Under the pieces are notes generated by a model. It had not been told where the DNA came from, searched no databases, and was given only the letters and a program-made list of their open reading frames with translations. A stretch of 64,000 bases of DNA. Source: an uncultured Desulfobulbus sp. (GTDB lineage Bacteria > Desulfobacterota > Desulfobulbia > Desulfobulbales > Desulfobulbaceae). This document shows, piece by piece, positions 26,981 to 36,633 of the stretch (the first letter of the stretch is position 1; each line of letters begins with the position of its first letter). Made by a program: the position numbers and the translations under genes. Where the stretch lies: NCBI RefSeq assembly GCF_963665445.1, contig NZ_OY762276.1, forward strand, positions 1,396,001 to 1,460,000. The letters run 5' to 3'.

Positions 26981-27949
26981 ATGAATATCATCATGTTGCT
27001 GGTCTGGATCCTGATCCTCTTTGCCGTGGTCATGCTCCATGTCGCCTATGCAACCTACGTTGAACGCAAGGTCATCGGCCATATGCAGGTTCGTTTGGGG
27101 CCGATGCGCGTCGGCTGGCATGGCCTGCTCCAGCCGATCGCCGATGGGGTGAAGTCCTTTTTCAAGGAGGACATCATTCCGGAAAATGCCGACAAGGCCA
27201 CCTTTCTCGCCGCACCGATCATCTGTTTGGTGGCGATGATGACGTCGCTGGCGGTCCTGCCCTTTGCCAAGGGCTGGGTCCTGGCGGATATCGACATCGG
27301 CCTGCTCTTCATCTTTGCCATGAGCTCGCTCTCCTCCTACGGCGTTGTTCTCGCAGGTTGGGCCTCCAACTCGAAGTACAGTTTTCTCGGTGGCCTGCGC
27401 TCCATGGCCCAGGTCATCAGCTATGAGATCAGCATGGGGTTGAGCTTGGTCGGGGTCATGCTCATGGCCGGCTCGCTCAACCTGAGCAAGATCGTCGAGG
27501 CGCAGGGGGATTCCTTCCTGGGCATGTATCTCATGCCCCAGTGCATCGGTTTTTTTGTGTTTTTCATCAGCATGCTCGCTGAGACCAACCGCGTGCCCTT
27601 CGACCTGCCCGAGGCCGAAACCGAACTGGTTTCCGGCTACTGCACCGAATACAGCGGCATGCGTTACGCCATCTTCTTCATGGCCGAGTACATCGGCATG
27701 ATGGTCATGGCCTCGATCGCCACCATCTGCTATCTCGGCGGCTGGAACGGCCCCTTTGCGGTCCCGTTTTTCCCGCCGCTGTGGTTCGTGCTCAAGGTCT
27801 ACCTGTTCATGTTCCTCTTTATCTGGATTCGAGCCACTCTGCCGCGATATCGCTACGATCAGCTGATGGACCTGGGCTGGAAGCTGCTTATCCCGCTGGC
27901 GTTGGCCAATATTGTCCTCACCGCCTGTTTCCGGGCCATCCTGAGTTAA
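26981..27949 (+). CDS. nuoH: NADH-quinone oxidoreductase subunit H
   Basis: A 322-residue membrane subunit (ND1 type) with about eight helices, which joins the peripheral and membrane arms. It contains the conserved YVERKVIGHMQVRLGP, EYSGMRYAIFFMAEY and LPEAETELVSGY motifs of the quinone site. A 64-bp gap separates it from nuoD, the first spot where nuoE, nuoF and nuoG would normally lie; they are absent. Confidence 0.96.
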   Translation: MNIIMLLVWILILFAVVMLHVAYATYVERKVIGHMQVRLGPMRVGWHGLLQPIADGVKSFFKEDIIPENADKATFLAAPIICLVAMMTSLAVLPFAKGWVLADIDIGLLFIFAMSSLSSYGVVLAGWASNSKYSFLGGLRSMAQVISYEISMGLSLVGVMLMAGSLNLSKIVEAQGDSFLGMYLMPQCIGFFVFFISMLAETNRVPFDLPEAETELVSGYCTEYSGMRYAIFFMAEYIGMMVMASIATICYLGGWNGPFAVPFFPPLWFVLKVYLFMFLFIWIRATLPRYRYDQLMDLGWKLLIPLALANIVLTACFRAILS

Positions 27950-27970
27950 GAGGGAAGGGGGATACAAACA

Positions 27971-28609
27971 ATGTACGTGCATTACAAACCAAAGCGCGGT
28001 CTGTGGGGAACCATCTTTCAGGTGGAGATTCTCCAGGGCATGGCCCTGACCCTCAAGCGTCTTTTTTCCAAACCCATCACCCGCCAGTATCCCGAGGTCA
28101 AGCCTACGATTCGGCAGGGGTTCCGTGGCCAGCACGCCCTGGTGCGTGATCCGGAGACCGGGGACTGCAAATGCATCGGCTGTATGCGCTGTGCCATGGC
28201 CTGCCCCTCGCGCTGTATCCGCATCCGTTCCCACAAGGACAAGGAACCGGGAAGCCGCCGGGTGATAGACAACTACGTCATTGATGCGTTGCGTTGCGTC
28301 TACTGCGGCTACTGCGAGGAGGTCTGCCCGGTGAACGCGATCGTCCTCACCGAGGTCTACGAGTACGGTTGTTTTGATCGTCCTTCGCTCACTTTCACCC
28401 GCGAACAGCTGTTGGCCAACTGGGACCGATTTGTCGAGGAGAAAGGGGCTGAGATGGAAAATTACGTCAACCCCTTCTGGCGACCGCGCGGGGTTGCCGA
28501 GGCGGATCTGCCCGCCCCCAAGCGTCTTCCTGTCTCTGCGGAGTGGCGCGGCGAGGACCAGGTCGTTGGCCGGAAATGGCGGCAGGCAAACCCTGCTCAA
28601 AAAGACTGA
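27971..28609 (+). CDS. nuoI: NADH-quinone oxidoreductase subunit I
   Basis: A 212-residue iron-sulfur subunit with two 4Fe-4S motifs, CIGCMRCAMACPSRC and CVYCGYCEEVCP, that bind clusters N6a and N6b. They relay electrons from the input module to NuoB. The C-terminal tail of about 60 residues is longer than in E. coli and is Arg/Pro rich. In this operon the electron donor to NuoI is likely the Mo/ferredoxin pair rather than NuoG. Confidence 0.95.
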   Translation: MYVHYKPKRGLWGTIFQVEILQGMALTLKRLFSKPITRQYPEVKPTIRQGFRGQHALVRDPETGDCKCIGCMRCAMACPSRCIRIRSHKDKEPGSRRVIDNYVIDALRCVYCGYCEEVCPVNAIVLTEVYEYGCFDRPSLTFTREQLLANWDRFVEEKGAEMENYVNPFWRPRGVAEADLPAPKRLPVSAEWRGEDQVVGRKWRQANPAQKD

Positions 28610-28624
28610 ACGGAGAGGATATCC

Positions 28625-29203
28625 ATGTTTCTTCAGTTGTTTTTCATCTACTGCGCCTTGATGATCGTCGCCAGCGGCCTTCTTGCCATCAGTCTGCGCA
28701 ACCCGGTTCACTGTGTGCTCATGGTCCTGGTGCTCTTCTTCCATATGGCCGGGCTCTATCTGACCTTGAACGCGGAATTTCTCGCCGCGGTGCAGATCAT
28801 TGTCTATGCCGGCGCTGTCCTGGTGCTCTACCTCTTTGTCCTCTTTCTCGTCAGTCTGCGCGAAGAGCTGCACATGGATGCCTTCATGCCCAGTCCCTGG
28901 TTGGGGCGGGCCATAGCCAGCGGCCTGGCCCTTGGCCTGCTCTCTGCGCTCCCGTCCTTCACCCCCGGGGCCAAGGGCACCTGGAGCGTCGAGGCGGTCC
29001 GCGAGTTGACCCATACCGTGGTCATGGGGCAGGAGATGTACTCCACCTACCTCCTGCCCTTTGAGATCGCCGGTCTTATCCTGCTGGTTGCCCTCCTTGG
29101 CGGCCTGGTGCTTGCCCGTCGCGACGAAGGGTATCCGGTCGAGACCCAGGAGTCCCTAACAGGCGAATCCGACAGTCTTGCCTGCGAGGAGGTCAGCCGA
29201 TGA
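28625..29203 (+). CDS. nuoJ: NADH-quinone oxidoreductase subunit J
   Basis: A 192-residue ND6-type membrane subunit with five predicted helices. Conserved parts include SLRNPVHCVLMVLVLFFHMAG and the AEFLAAVQIIVYAGAVLVLYLF region containing the pi-bulge helix. It overlaps nuoK by 4 bp. Confidence 0.94.
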   Translation: MFLQLFFIYCALMIVASGLLAISLRNPVHCVLMVLVLFFHMAGLYLTLNAEFLAAVQIIVYAGAVLVLYLFVLFLVSLREELHMDAFMPSPWLGRAIASGLALGLLSALPSFTPGAKGTWSVEAVRELTHTVVMGQEMYSTYLLPFEIAGLILLVALLGGLVLARRDEGYPVETQESLTGESDSLACEEVSR

Positions 29204-29502
29204 TTCCCCTTTCCTGGTACATGGCCCTGGCCATCGTTCTCTTCTCCATCGGGGTCTGCGGCTTTCTCACCCGGCGCAACGTGATCATCATGTTTCTCTC
29301 GCTGGAGCTGATGCTCAACGGGGTGAACCTGAACCTGGTGGCCCTCAGTCACTTTATGGACAGTGTCCGCGGACAGGCGTTCACCTTCTTCATCATCACC
29401 GTTGCCGCTGCCGAGGCTGCCATCGGGTTGGGGATTGCCATATCGCTCTACCGCAACCGCCGTTCGGTCCACGTCGATTCTCTGAACCAACTCAAAGGAT
29501 AA
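29200..29502 (+). CDS. nuoK: NADH-quinone oxidoreductase subunit K
   Basis: A 100-residue ND4L-type membrane subunit with three helices. The proton-path glutamates are in FLSLELMLNGVNLNLV and in ITVAAAEAAIGLGIAI. It overlaps nuoJ and is followed by nuoL after 4 bp. Confidence 0.95.
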   Translation: MIPLSWYMALAIVLFSIGVCGFLTRRNVIIMFLSLELMLNGVNLNLVALSHFMDSVRGQAFTFFIITVAAAEAAIGLGIAISLYRNRRSVHVDSLNQLKG

Positions 29503-29506
29503 GCAT

Positions 29507-31429
29507 ATGCCAGCCTCACTGCTTGCCATTCCCTTTTTGCCGCTGGCCTCCTTCGTTATCACCCTCCTGTTCGGGAAACGGATGGGGGCCAGGGCCCACT
29601 GGCTGCCGATCATCACGGTGCTGCTCTCCTTTTGCTGCGCCCTGATCGCCTTCAACCGGGTGCGGTCCGGGGAGATTATCAACCAGGATATCTATACCTG
29701 GATCCAATCCGGGAATTTGAGTGTCTCAGTCGGTTTTCTCGTCGATCAGTTGACTGCGGTGATGCTGATCGTTGTCACCAGCATCAGTTCTCTGGTCCAC
29801 ATCTATTCCGTGGGCTACATGAAGGGCGAGGACGGCTACTCCCGGTTTTTTGCCTATCTGAGCCTGTTTACCTTCTCCATGCTGATGTTGGTCCTGGGCA
29901 ACAACTTCCTCCAACTCTTTTTTGGTTGGGAGGCGGTGGGGCTTTCCTCGTACCTGCTGATCGGCTTTTATTACACCAAGAAGTCCGCCGCGGATGCGGG
30001 CAAAAAGGCCTTCATCGTCAACCGGTTCGGTGACTTCGGCTTTATTCTCGGTCTCTTTCTCGTCTTTACCGAGTTCGGCAGCCTGCACTACACCGAGGTT
30101 TTCGGCAAGCTTGGGATGCTTGAAGGGCAGACCGTGTCCTTTTTGGGCGCACCCATCGGCATAGCCACGGTGATCGCGCTGCTGCTCTTTTGCGGCGCTA
30201 TCGGTAAATCGGCGCAGATCCCACTCCATGTCTGGTTGCCGGATGCCATGGAAGGTCCGACTCCGGTCAGTGCCCTGATCCATGCCGCCACCATGGTCAC
30301 CGCCGGTGTTTTTTTGATCGCCCGCTGCCACCCGATCTTCGAACTCTCCCCCTTCACCCTCAACCTGATCACCATTCTCGCGGCCATCACCACCCTCTTT
30401 GCCGCGACCATCGCCCTGGTGCAGACCGACATCAAGCGGGTGGTTGCCTACTCCACGGTCAGCCAGTTGGCCTACATGTTCATCGGCTGCGGCGTGGGTG
30501 CCTACTCGGCCGGTGTCTTTCACCTTTTCACCCATGCCTACTTCAAGGCGCTGCTCTTCCTGGGCTGCGGCTCGGTCATTCTCGGCATGCACCACGAGCA
30601 GGATGTGCGCTTCATGGGCGGACTCAAGCAAAAGATGCCCATCACCTATTGGACCTTCCTCCTGGCCTCGCTCTCCATCTCCGGTATCCCCGGTTTGGCC
30701 GGATTTTTCAGTAAGGACGAGATTCTGCTCATGGCCTTCAACAGCCATCTGGCGGCCGGCAAGTTTGCCTGGTTTATTGGCACCCTGGTGGCCTTTATGA
30801 CCGCCTTTTACTCGTTCCGCCTCTTCTTCCTCATCTTTCACGGGGAGTTCCGCGGGAGTGAGCATCAACGCGAGCATCTCCACGAATCGTCTGCCGTGGT
30901 CACCATCCCGCTCATGCTGCTGGCCGTTGGCGCAGTGGCCGCCGGCTGGTTCGGTATCCCCGCGATCCTTGGCGGTGAAAATCACTGGGCCCATTTCCTT
31001 GCCCCTGTCCTTGGTCATCCCCATGTGGAGGTGTCCCATGGCACCGAGGCCCTGTTGATGGGGACCTCGATTCTTGCCGGTGTCCTGGGGATCGGCCTGG
31101 CATTTTTTTTCTATCGATTGCAGCCGCAGATTCCCACTGCCCTGGCAACGCGGTTTGCCGGCATCTACCAGTTGCTGCTCAACAAGTACTATGTGGACGA
31201 GTTGTACGGCAAGATTATCGTTGAACCGACCCTGACCTTCAGCCGGAGGGTTATCCTTAAGATCATCGACATCGGCGGTATCGAAGGCGTGGTGAACGGG
31301 CTGCCGCGTCTAATCGGCAACGGTTCGCAACAACTGCGTAAGATCCAGGACGGCCAAGTCTCCCATTATCTCGCCTGGATGGGCGGCGGTGCCCTGGTGG
31401 TCCTGGTGGTTTTGCTTATCGGCAATTAG
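29507..31429 (+). CDS. nuoL: NADH-quinone oxidoreductase subunit L
   Basis: A 640-residue antiporter-like subunit with about sixteen helices and the long lateral helix at the C-terminus. The proton-channel residues are visible in FFGWEAVGLSSYLLIGF, HVWLPDAMEGPTPVSALIHAATMV and TDIKRVVAYSTVSQLAYM. Full length for the family. Confidence 0.95.
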   Translation: MPASLLAIPFLPLASFVITLLFGKRMGARAHWLPIITVLLSFCCALIAFNRVRSGEIINQDIYTWIQSGNLSVSVGFLVDQLTAVMLIVVTSISSLVHIYSVGYMKGEDGYSRFFAYLSLFTFSMLMLVLGNNFLQLFFGWEAVGLSSYLLIGFYYTKKSAADAGKKAFIVNRFGDFGFILGLFLVFTEFGSLHYTEVFGKLGMLEGQTVSFLGAPIGIATVIALLLFCGAIGKSAQIPLHVWLPDAMEGPTPVSALIHAATMVTAGVFLIARCHPIFELSPFTLNLITILAAITTLFAATIALVQTDIKRVVAYSTVSQLAYMFIGCGVGAYSAGVFHLFTHAYFKALLFLGCGSVILGMHHEQDVRFMGGLKQKMPITYWTFLLASLSISGIPGLAGFFSKDEILLMAFNSHLAAGKFAWFIGTLVAFMTAFYSFRLFFLIFHGEFRGSEHQREHLHESSAVVTIPLMLLAVGAVAAGWFGIPAILGGENHWAHFLAPVLGHPHVEVSHGTEALLMGTSILAGVLGIGLAFFFYRLQPQIPTALATRFAGIYQLLLNKYYVDELYGKIIVEPTLTFSRRVILKIIDIGGIEGVVNGLPRLIGNGSQQLRKIQDGQVSHYLAWMGGGALVVLVVLLIGN

Positions 31430-31535
31430 AAATCCGTATCTGCCCGACCTGTAGAAAGGGAAAATGCGCTTTGCCCGGGAATAAAAAAGACGGCAAAACG
31501 ATCTTCATTCAACACACCCAATCCGTGAGCGCCAA

Positions 31536-33050
31536 ATGTCCATACCTTTGCTCAGCACTCTGATTTTCTTTCCGGTCCTTGGCGGCCTGTCGCTGTTGGC
31601 CATTCCCAGGCAGCAGACAGCCACCATCAGGCTGATGGCCCTGTTCATCAGCCTGATCGAACTCGGTCTGACCCTGCCGGTGGCCCTGATGTTTGACAAG
31701 ACCACCCACGCAATGCAGTTCGTCGAGCACCATCCATGGATCAGTGAACTCAATATCAACTATTCCCTGGGGATAGATGGCATCTCGGTGCTCTTTCTCC
31801 TCCTCACCGGGCTGATCATGGTGCTCTCCATCCTTGTTTCCTGGGAGTCGATTACCACCAAGGTGCATGAATTTTTTGTGGCCATGCTCCTGCTCGAGGG
31901 AGCGATGATGGGTGTTTTCTGCGCCACCGACCTCTTCCTCTTCTACATCTTCTGGGAGGCCATGCTCATCCCGATGTTTCTCATCATCGGTATCTGGGGC
32001 GGCCCCAACCGTATTTACGCCACGGTCAAGTTTTTCCTCTACACCCTGGTGGGCAGTTTGCTTATGCTGGTCGGGATCATCCTGCTCTACCAGAACGGTG
32101 GCCAGAGTTTTGATCTGATCAAGCTGGCCGGACAGCACTATTCCCTCAAACTGCAGTTGATTCTTTTCTGGGCCTTTTTTGCCGCCTTTGCGGTCAAGGT
32201 GCCGATGTGGCCGGTGCACACCTGGCTGCCCGACGCCCATACCGAGGCACCCGCCGCAGGCTCGGTCATCCTTGCCGGGGTGTTGATCAAGATGGGCGCT
32301 TACGGGTTCTTGCGCTTCTCCCTGCCCATCCTCCCCGACGCCACCCAGCAGATGCTGATGCCGATGCTGGTGCTCTCGGTGATCGCCATCGTCTACGGTG
32401 CCATTATCTGTCTGGCCCAGAGCGACCTTAAACGGCTCATTGCCTACAGCTCGGTGAGCCACATGGGCTTTGTCACCCTTGGGCTTTTTGCCATAAACCA
32501 GCGCGGCCTCGAAGGCGCGATCCTGCAGATGATCAACCACGGCATCGTCACCGGTGCCCTCTTTCTTGCCATCGGTATGATCTACGAGCGGACCCATACC
32601 CGCAAAATCGAGGATTACAGCGGCCTGGCCTCGACCATGCCGGTCTTTGCCGGATTTTTTCTCTTTTTTACCCTGGCCGCGGTCGGTCTGCCCGGCACCA
32701 ACGGATTTATCGGTGAGTTTCTCATCCTCCTCGGCGGCTTCGAGCGTCAGCCCTGGGTCGCGGTGATCTCGGCCTCCGGCCTCATTCTCGGTGCCTGGTA
32801 TATGCTCTGGCTCTACCAGCGCATCTTTTTCAACGAGGTCAAGGCGTCCATGCAGGGGCTGTTGCAACTCAACCTGCGGGAAATCCTCACCCTGGTGCCC
32901 ATGGTTCTGCTCATCCTCTGGATCGGGCTCTATCCCAACGCACTGCTCGGCTTCATGCACGCCTCGGTCAGCCACCTGATCGATCAGGTGCAGGGGGGAT
33001 CAGCCCTGGCCGGTTCTGTGCTGTCCGCGACTCTGCCGCTCAACCCCTAA
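31536..33050 (+). CDS. nuoM: NADH-quinone oxidoreductase subunit M
   Basis: A 504-residue antiporter-like subunit. Conserved FYIFWEAMLIPMFLIIGIWGG, HTWLPDAHTEAPAAGSVILAG and SDLKRLIAYSSVSHMGFV carry the channel Glu, Lys and Asp residues. It follows nuoL after a 106-bp gap with no gene, probably still within the same transcript. Confidence 0.95.
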   Translation: MSIPLLSTLIFFPVLGGLSLLAIPRQQTATIRLMALFISLIELGLTLPVALMFDKTTHAMQFVEHHPWISELNINYSLGIDGISVLFLLLTGLIMVLSILVSWESITTKVHEFFVAMLLLEGAMMGVFCATDLFLFYIFWEAMLIPMFLIIGIWGGPNRIYATVKFFLYTLVGSLLMLVGIILLYQNGGQSFDLIKLAGQHYSLKLQLILFWAFFAAFAVKVPMWPVHTWLPDAHTEAPAAGSVILAGVLIKMGAYGFLRFSLPILPDATQQMLMPMLVLSVIAIVYGAIICLAQSDLKRLIAYSSVSHMGFVTLGLFAINQRGLEGAILQMINHGIVTGALFLAIGMIYERTHTRKIEDYSGLASTMPVFAGFFLFFTLAAVGLPGTNGFIGEFLILLGGFERQPWVAVISASGLILGAWYMLWLYQRIFFNEVKASMQGLLQLNLREILTLVPMVLLILWIGLYPNALLGFMHASVSHLIDQVQGGSALAGSVLSATLPLNP

Positions 33051-33101
33051 GCGGGTTTACACCATGATTTTCCGCCTCTCTGTGCATAAGGAGCAAATGT
33101 A

Positions 33102-34544
33102 ATGACAACTGCGGCTATTCAATGGACCGCTATGGAGCCCATCCTTCCGGAACTGTTGCTGGTTGGCATTGCGGTCATGCTGATCGGCTGTGATCTCTTT
33201 CTTCCCCGTCAGCGGCAGCTGCTGCCCTGGTTGACCGTGGTCGGCTCTCTGGCCGCCCTGGTCATGGTGCTGGGCGCCCAACCAGCCACCGGCTTTGGCG
33301 GCATGTTCGTCATTGACGGCTTTGCAACGATCTTCAAGACCATCTGCATCGGAGCAGTTATCCTCACCGCCTTGATGAGTGAGCATTTCTGCACTCTCAT
33401 CGGTCTGCGCCAGGGTGAGTATTACTCCCTGATGGTGCTGTCGCTGGTGGGCATGATGCTGATGGCCTCAGCCGGTGATCTGATGGTGCTCTACCTCGGC
33501 CTGGAGTTGATGGCCCTGCCTATCTATGCCCTGGTCGGGTTGCACAAGAGGGACGGTCGTGCCAGCGAGGCGGCGATCAAATACTTTCTCATGGGCGGAT
33601 TTGCCTCGGCCCTTCTGCTCTTTGGCTTCTCGCTCGTTTTCGGGCTTTCCGGGACCACCAACATTGGCGAGATTGCCGCGGCTGTTTCCACGGGCAATCT
33701 GAGCACAAGTCCGGCCCTCCTCGCGGCCCTTGGCCTGATCATCGCCGGTTTTTCCTTCAAGGTTGCCGCTGCACCCTTTCATCTCTGGACGCCCGATGTC
33801 TATGAGGGTGCGCCGACTGTTGTCACCGCCTTTATGTCGGTCGGTCCCAAGGCAGCCGGTTTCGCCATCTTCGGCCGGGTGCTTTTTCTTGGGCTTTCCG
33901 GCCTGCAGACTCACTGGGGACCGATTCTTGCGGTCTTGGCCCTGTTGACCATGGCTGTGGGCAACATTACCGCGCTGAGTCAGACGAGCCTCAAACGAAT
34001 GCTCGCCTACTCCTCCATCGCCCACGCCGGATATGCCCTGCTCGGTCTGCTTGCCGGAACCACCGAGGGAATGGCCGCCACCATGACCTACCTTGTGGTC
34101 TATCTGTTCATGAACCTCGGCGCCTTTGCCATTCTCATGGCTCTGGCCCAGCCCGGCAAGAGCTGTGAATCCCTGGAGGATTGCAGGGGATTGGCTGCGC
34201 GTAACCCGCTGGCCGCCGCCCTGATGCTCGTTTTCCTCTTCAGCCTCACCGGCATTCCCCCGACCGGTGGATTTATCGGCAAATTTTACCTGCTGAAATC
34301 GGCTTTCGTTGCCGGTTACAGCCTGATCGTGGTTGCAGCGGTGATTTTTTCCGCCATCTCGGCCTACTTTTACCTGCGGGTCGTACGCTATATGTACATG
34401 AACGATCCCCGGGATGAGGCGGCAGTGGTGTTGGTACCAGGGATGAAGGTGGCCCTGGGCGTGTGTTTTTTGGGCGTGCTTGGACTGGGATTTTTTCCCG
34501 GGACCTTGGTGAACTGGACGGTGGGTGCTTTGACGGGTATGTGA
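33102..34544 (+). CDS. nuoN: NADH-quinone oxidoreductase subunit N
   Basis: A 480-residue antiporter-like subunit closing the operon. It shows LYLGLELMALPIYALVG, FHLWTPDVYEGAPTVVTAFMS and QTSLKRMLAYSSIAHAGYALLG. The gene ends 76 bp before the convergent parC. No nuoE, nuoF or nuoG gene occurs in the window. Confidence 0.95.
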   Translation: MTTAAIQWTAMEPILPELLLVGIAVMLIGCDLFLPRQRQLLPWLTVVGSLAALVMVLGAQPATGFGGMFVIDGFATIFKTICIGAVILTALMSEHFCTLIGLRQGEYYSLMVLSLVGMMLMASAGDLMVLYLGLELMALPIYALVGLHKRDGRASEAAIKYFLMGGFASALLLFGFSLVFGLSGTTNIGEIAAAVSTGNLSTSPALLAALGLIIAGFSFKVAAAPFHLWTPDVYEGAPTVVTAFMSVGPKAAGFAIFGRVLFLGLSGLQTHWGPILAVLALLTMAVGNITALSQTSLKRMLAYSSIAHAGYALLGLLAGTTEGMAATMTYLVVYLFMNLGAFAILMALAQPGKSCESLEDCRGLAARNPLAAALMLVFLFSLTGIPPTGGFIGKFYLLKSAFVAGYSLIVVAAVIFSAISAYFYLRVVRYMYMNDPRDEAAVVLVPGMKVALGVCFLGVLGLGFFPGTLVNWTVGALTGM

Positions 34545-34563
34545 TTGAATGAAGGTATTATCG

Positions 34564-34613
34564 CGGGCCTGGTTCGCTCCTGCCCATGAACACCAAGGAG
34601 CGGGCCAGACCCG
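34564..34613. terminator. Long imperfect hairpin between convergent nuoN and parC
   Basis: An 18-base arm (34564-34581) pairs with 34596-34613, its three imperfect positions being tolerable as G-U pairs in one or the other transcript. There is no T-run downstream on the plus strand, so it is at best a weak bidirectional stop. Confidence 0.4.
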
Positions 34614-34620
34614 AAAAATC

Positions 34621-36633
34621 CTACTCTTCCTTTTTCTCGTCGTCGACAAAGCCGGGCAGCCCAAGCGGGCTGATCGGCTCTTTTTTTGCCATGCCGGTGA
34701 TGTCGGTCACCCGGCGCACTGCCCGACTCGCCACCCGCTTGCCTTTGGCGCTCACGCCCTTGATCAAACACTCGTCGAACTCCACCTCGATAGCGTTGTA
34801 TTTGGCCCGTGACGATGGGGCGAGGCTGACCCGGGCGCGCACCCCCTGTTTTTCAATCCGCAGCAGGAGAATGGCCGATCGTTTATGCTCGTCAAAGAGG
34901 CGGTAATCGCGGTTGAGAATGAATTTGGGGGTGGTGAACCGTTTGACATAGGCTAGGTTTTCCGCGCCATGCCGGTAGATCAGATTGAACACCTGGTCGT
35001 TTTTGACCACGCCCAGATAGTAGAGATCCTGGCCGACAAAGAGCTTTTCCGGCACCGGCACCACCTTGTAGAGCCCGTCCTTGAAGATCAAAAGCAGGCG
35101 GTCGTACTCGGAACAGGCGATTTCCATGTCCTTGGTCGGGTCTTCCGCCTTGATCTTGTGGCCAATGAAGCCGGTTTCCCGGTGAAAGCCGACCGTCAAA
35201 TTGGCCACCGCCGCTGCCCGGGCATCGATCTCGTCAAAGGCACTCAGCTCGGATCTGCGGGGAAACTCCGGTCCATACTTCTCCTTCACCCCCTGGAGAT
35301 AATCGATGGTAAAGCCGACCATGTCCTTGAGATATTTCCTGATCTTGGCGATGGCTTTCTCGATCTCCCGCAGTTCTTTCTGCTGGCGGTTGATGTCGTA
35401 GCGGGAGATACGGCGGATCTTAATCTCCAGAAGCCGTTCCACATCCTCCATGGTCACCGGGCGCTTCAACTCGTCGGCAAAAGGTTGCAGGGAGACCGAT
35501 ACCGTGGTCTGTACTTCTTTGTAGTCCGTCTTTTCCTCGATCTGCTTGTAGAGCCGCTCCTCGATAAATATCTGCTCCAGCTTGCGCGCATGCCATTTCT
35601 CCTCAAGCCGGCCAAGCTCGATGTTGAGTTCCTTCTCAAGGTTGGCCACCAGTCGGTCGGTGTTGCGTCGCAGGACCTCCTCCACCTCCATCTGCCGCGG
35701 CATGTTGTCGGCAATGGTGATCAGGCTGGGAGAAACGGACATCTCGCAGTCGGTGAAGGCGTAGAGGGCGTCAATGGTCTCTTCGGCCATGATTCCGCGG
35801 GCAAGCTTGATCTCCACCTCCACCTTTTCGGCGGTATAGTCGTTGATCGAGGCAATCTTGAGCTTGCCGGCCTTGGCCGCCTTTTCCACCGACTCGATCA
35901 GGTTTTGGGTGGTGATGTTGTAGGGCAGCTCGGTGATGACGATGGTCTTGGAATCCGGCTGTTCGAGTTTTACCCGACAGCGGATCCGGCCGTTGCCGTG
36001 GTCGTAGTCCGAGACATCGATGATGCCGCCGCGGGGAAAATCCGGGTAGAGGGTGATCTCCTTGCCCTGGAGATAGTCGATCTGCGCCTCCAGCAGCTCG
36101 CCCAGATTGTGGGGCATGATCTTGGTGGCCATGCCCACGGCAATACCCTCGGCTCCCATGAGCAACAGCAGCGGAATTTTGGCCGGAAGCCGCACCGGCT
36201 CCTGCATTCGGCCGTCGTAGGAGTCGACGAACTCGGTCAGGTCCTTGTTGAACAGGGTCTCGCGCGCGAGCGGCGACAGGCGGCATTCGATATAACGCGG
36301 CGCAGAGGCGGAGTCTCCGGTGAAGATGTTGCCGAAATTCCCCTGACGATCGATGAGGTAGCCCTTGTTGGCCAGGTTGACTAGGGCATCGAAGATCGAC
36401 TGGTCGCCGTGCGGATGGAGCTTCATGGTCTCGCCGACCACGTTGGCCACCTTGTGAAAACGGCCGTCGTCCATGTTGAACAGGGTCTGGAGAATGCGCC
36501 GCTGGACCGGCTTCAAGCCGTCATCCACATCGGGGATGGCACGTTCACGGATAACGTAGGAGGTGTAGTCGAGAAAGTTGGTGTCAAAGAGTTGGTGCAG
36601 TTTGCCGCGTTCCCGTTCTGTGGTTTCGCTCAT
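34621..36633 (-). CDS. parC: DNA topoisomerase IV subunit A
   Basis: A 670-residue DNA cleavage/rejoining subunit. The winged-helix and active-site region SAPRYIECRLSPLA contains the catalytic tyrosine, preceded by LHPHGDQSIFDALVNLAN. No GyrA box (QRRGGKG) is present, and the C-terminal beta-pinwheel is short, both favouring ParC over GyrA. Length is below the roughly 750 residues of the enterobacterial protein. It overlaps parE by 4 bp. Confidence 0.88.
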   Translation of the reverse strand: MSETTERERGKLHQLFDTNFLDYTSYVIRERAIPDVDDGLKPVQRRILQTLFNMDDGRFHKVANVVGETMKLHPHGDQSIFDALVNLANKGYLIDRQGNFGNIFTGDSASAPRYIECRLSPLARETLFNKDLTEFVDSYDGRMQEPVRLPAKIPLLLLMGAEGIAVGMATKIMPHNLGELLEAQIDYLQGKEITLYPDFPRGGIIDVSDYDHGNGRIRCRVKLEQPDSKTIVITELPYNITTQNLIESVEKAAKAGKLKIASINDYTAEKVEVEIKLARGIMAEETIDALYAFTDCEMSVSPSLITIADNMPRQMEVEEVLRRNTDRLVANLEKELNIELGRLEEKWHARKLEQIFIEERLYKQIEEKTDYKEVQTTVSVSLQPFADELKRPVTMEDVERLLEIKIRRISRYDINRQQKELREIEKAIAKIRKYLKDMVGFTIDYLQGVKEKYGPEFPRRSELSAFDEIDARAAAVANLTVGFHRETGFIGHKIKAEDPTKDMEIACSEYDRLLLIFKDGLYKVVPVPEKLFVGQDLYYLGVVKNDQVFNLIYRHGAENLAYVKRFTTPKFILNRDYRLFDEHKRSAILLLRIEKQGVRARVSLAPSSRAKYNAIEVEFDECLIKGVSAKGKRVASRAVRRVTDITGMAKKEPISPLGLPGFVDDEKKEE

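Noticed and set aside
26828-29014. 728-codon open frame opposite nuoH-nuoJ
   Set aside because: Shadow of three well-conserved nuo genes; charged low-complexity translation without motifs.
31509-32975. 488-codon open frame opposite nuoM
   Set aside because: Antisense shadow of nuoM, with the same low-complexity character.
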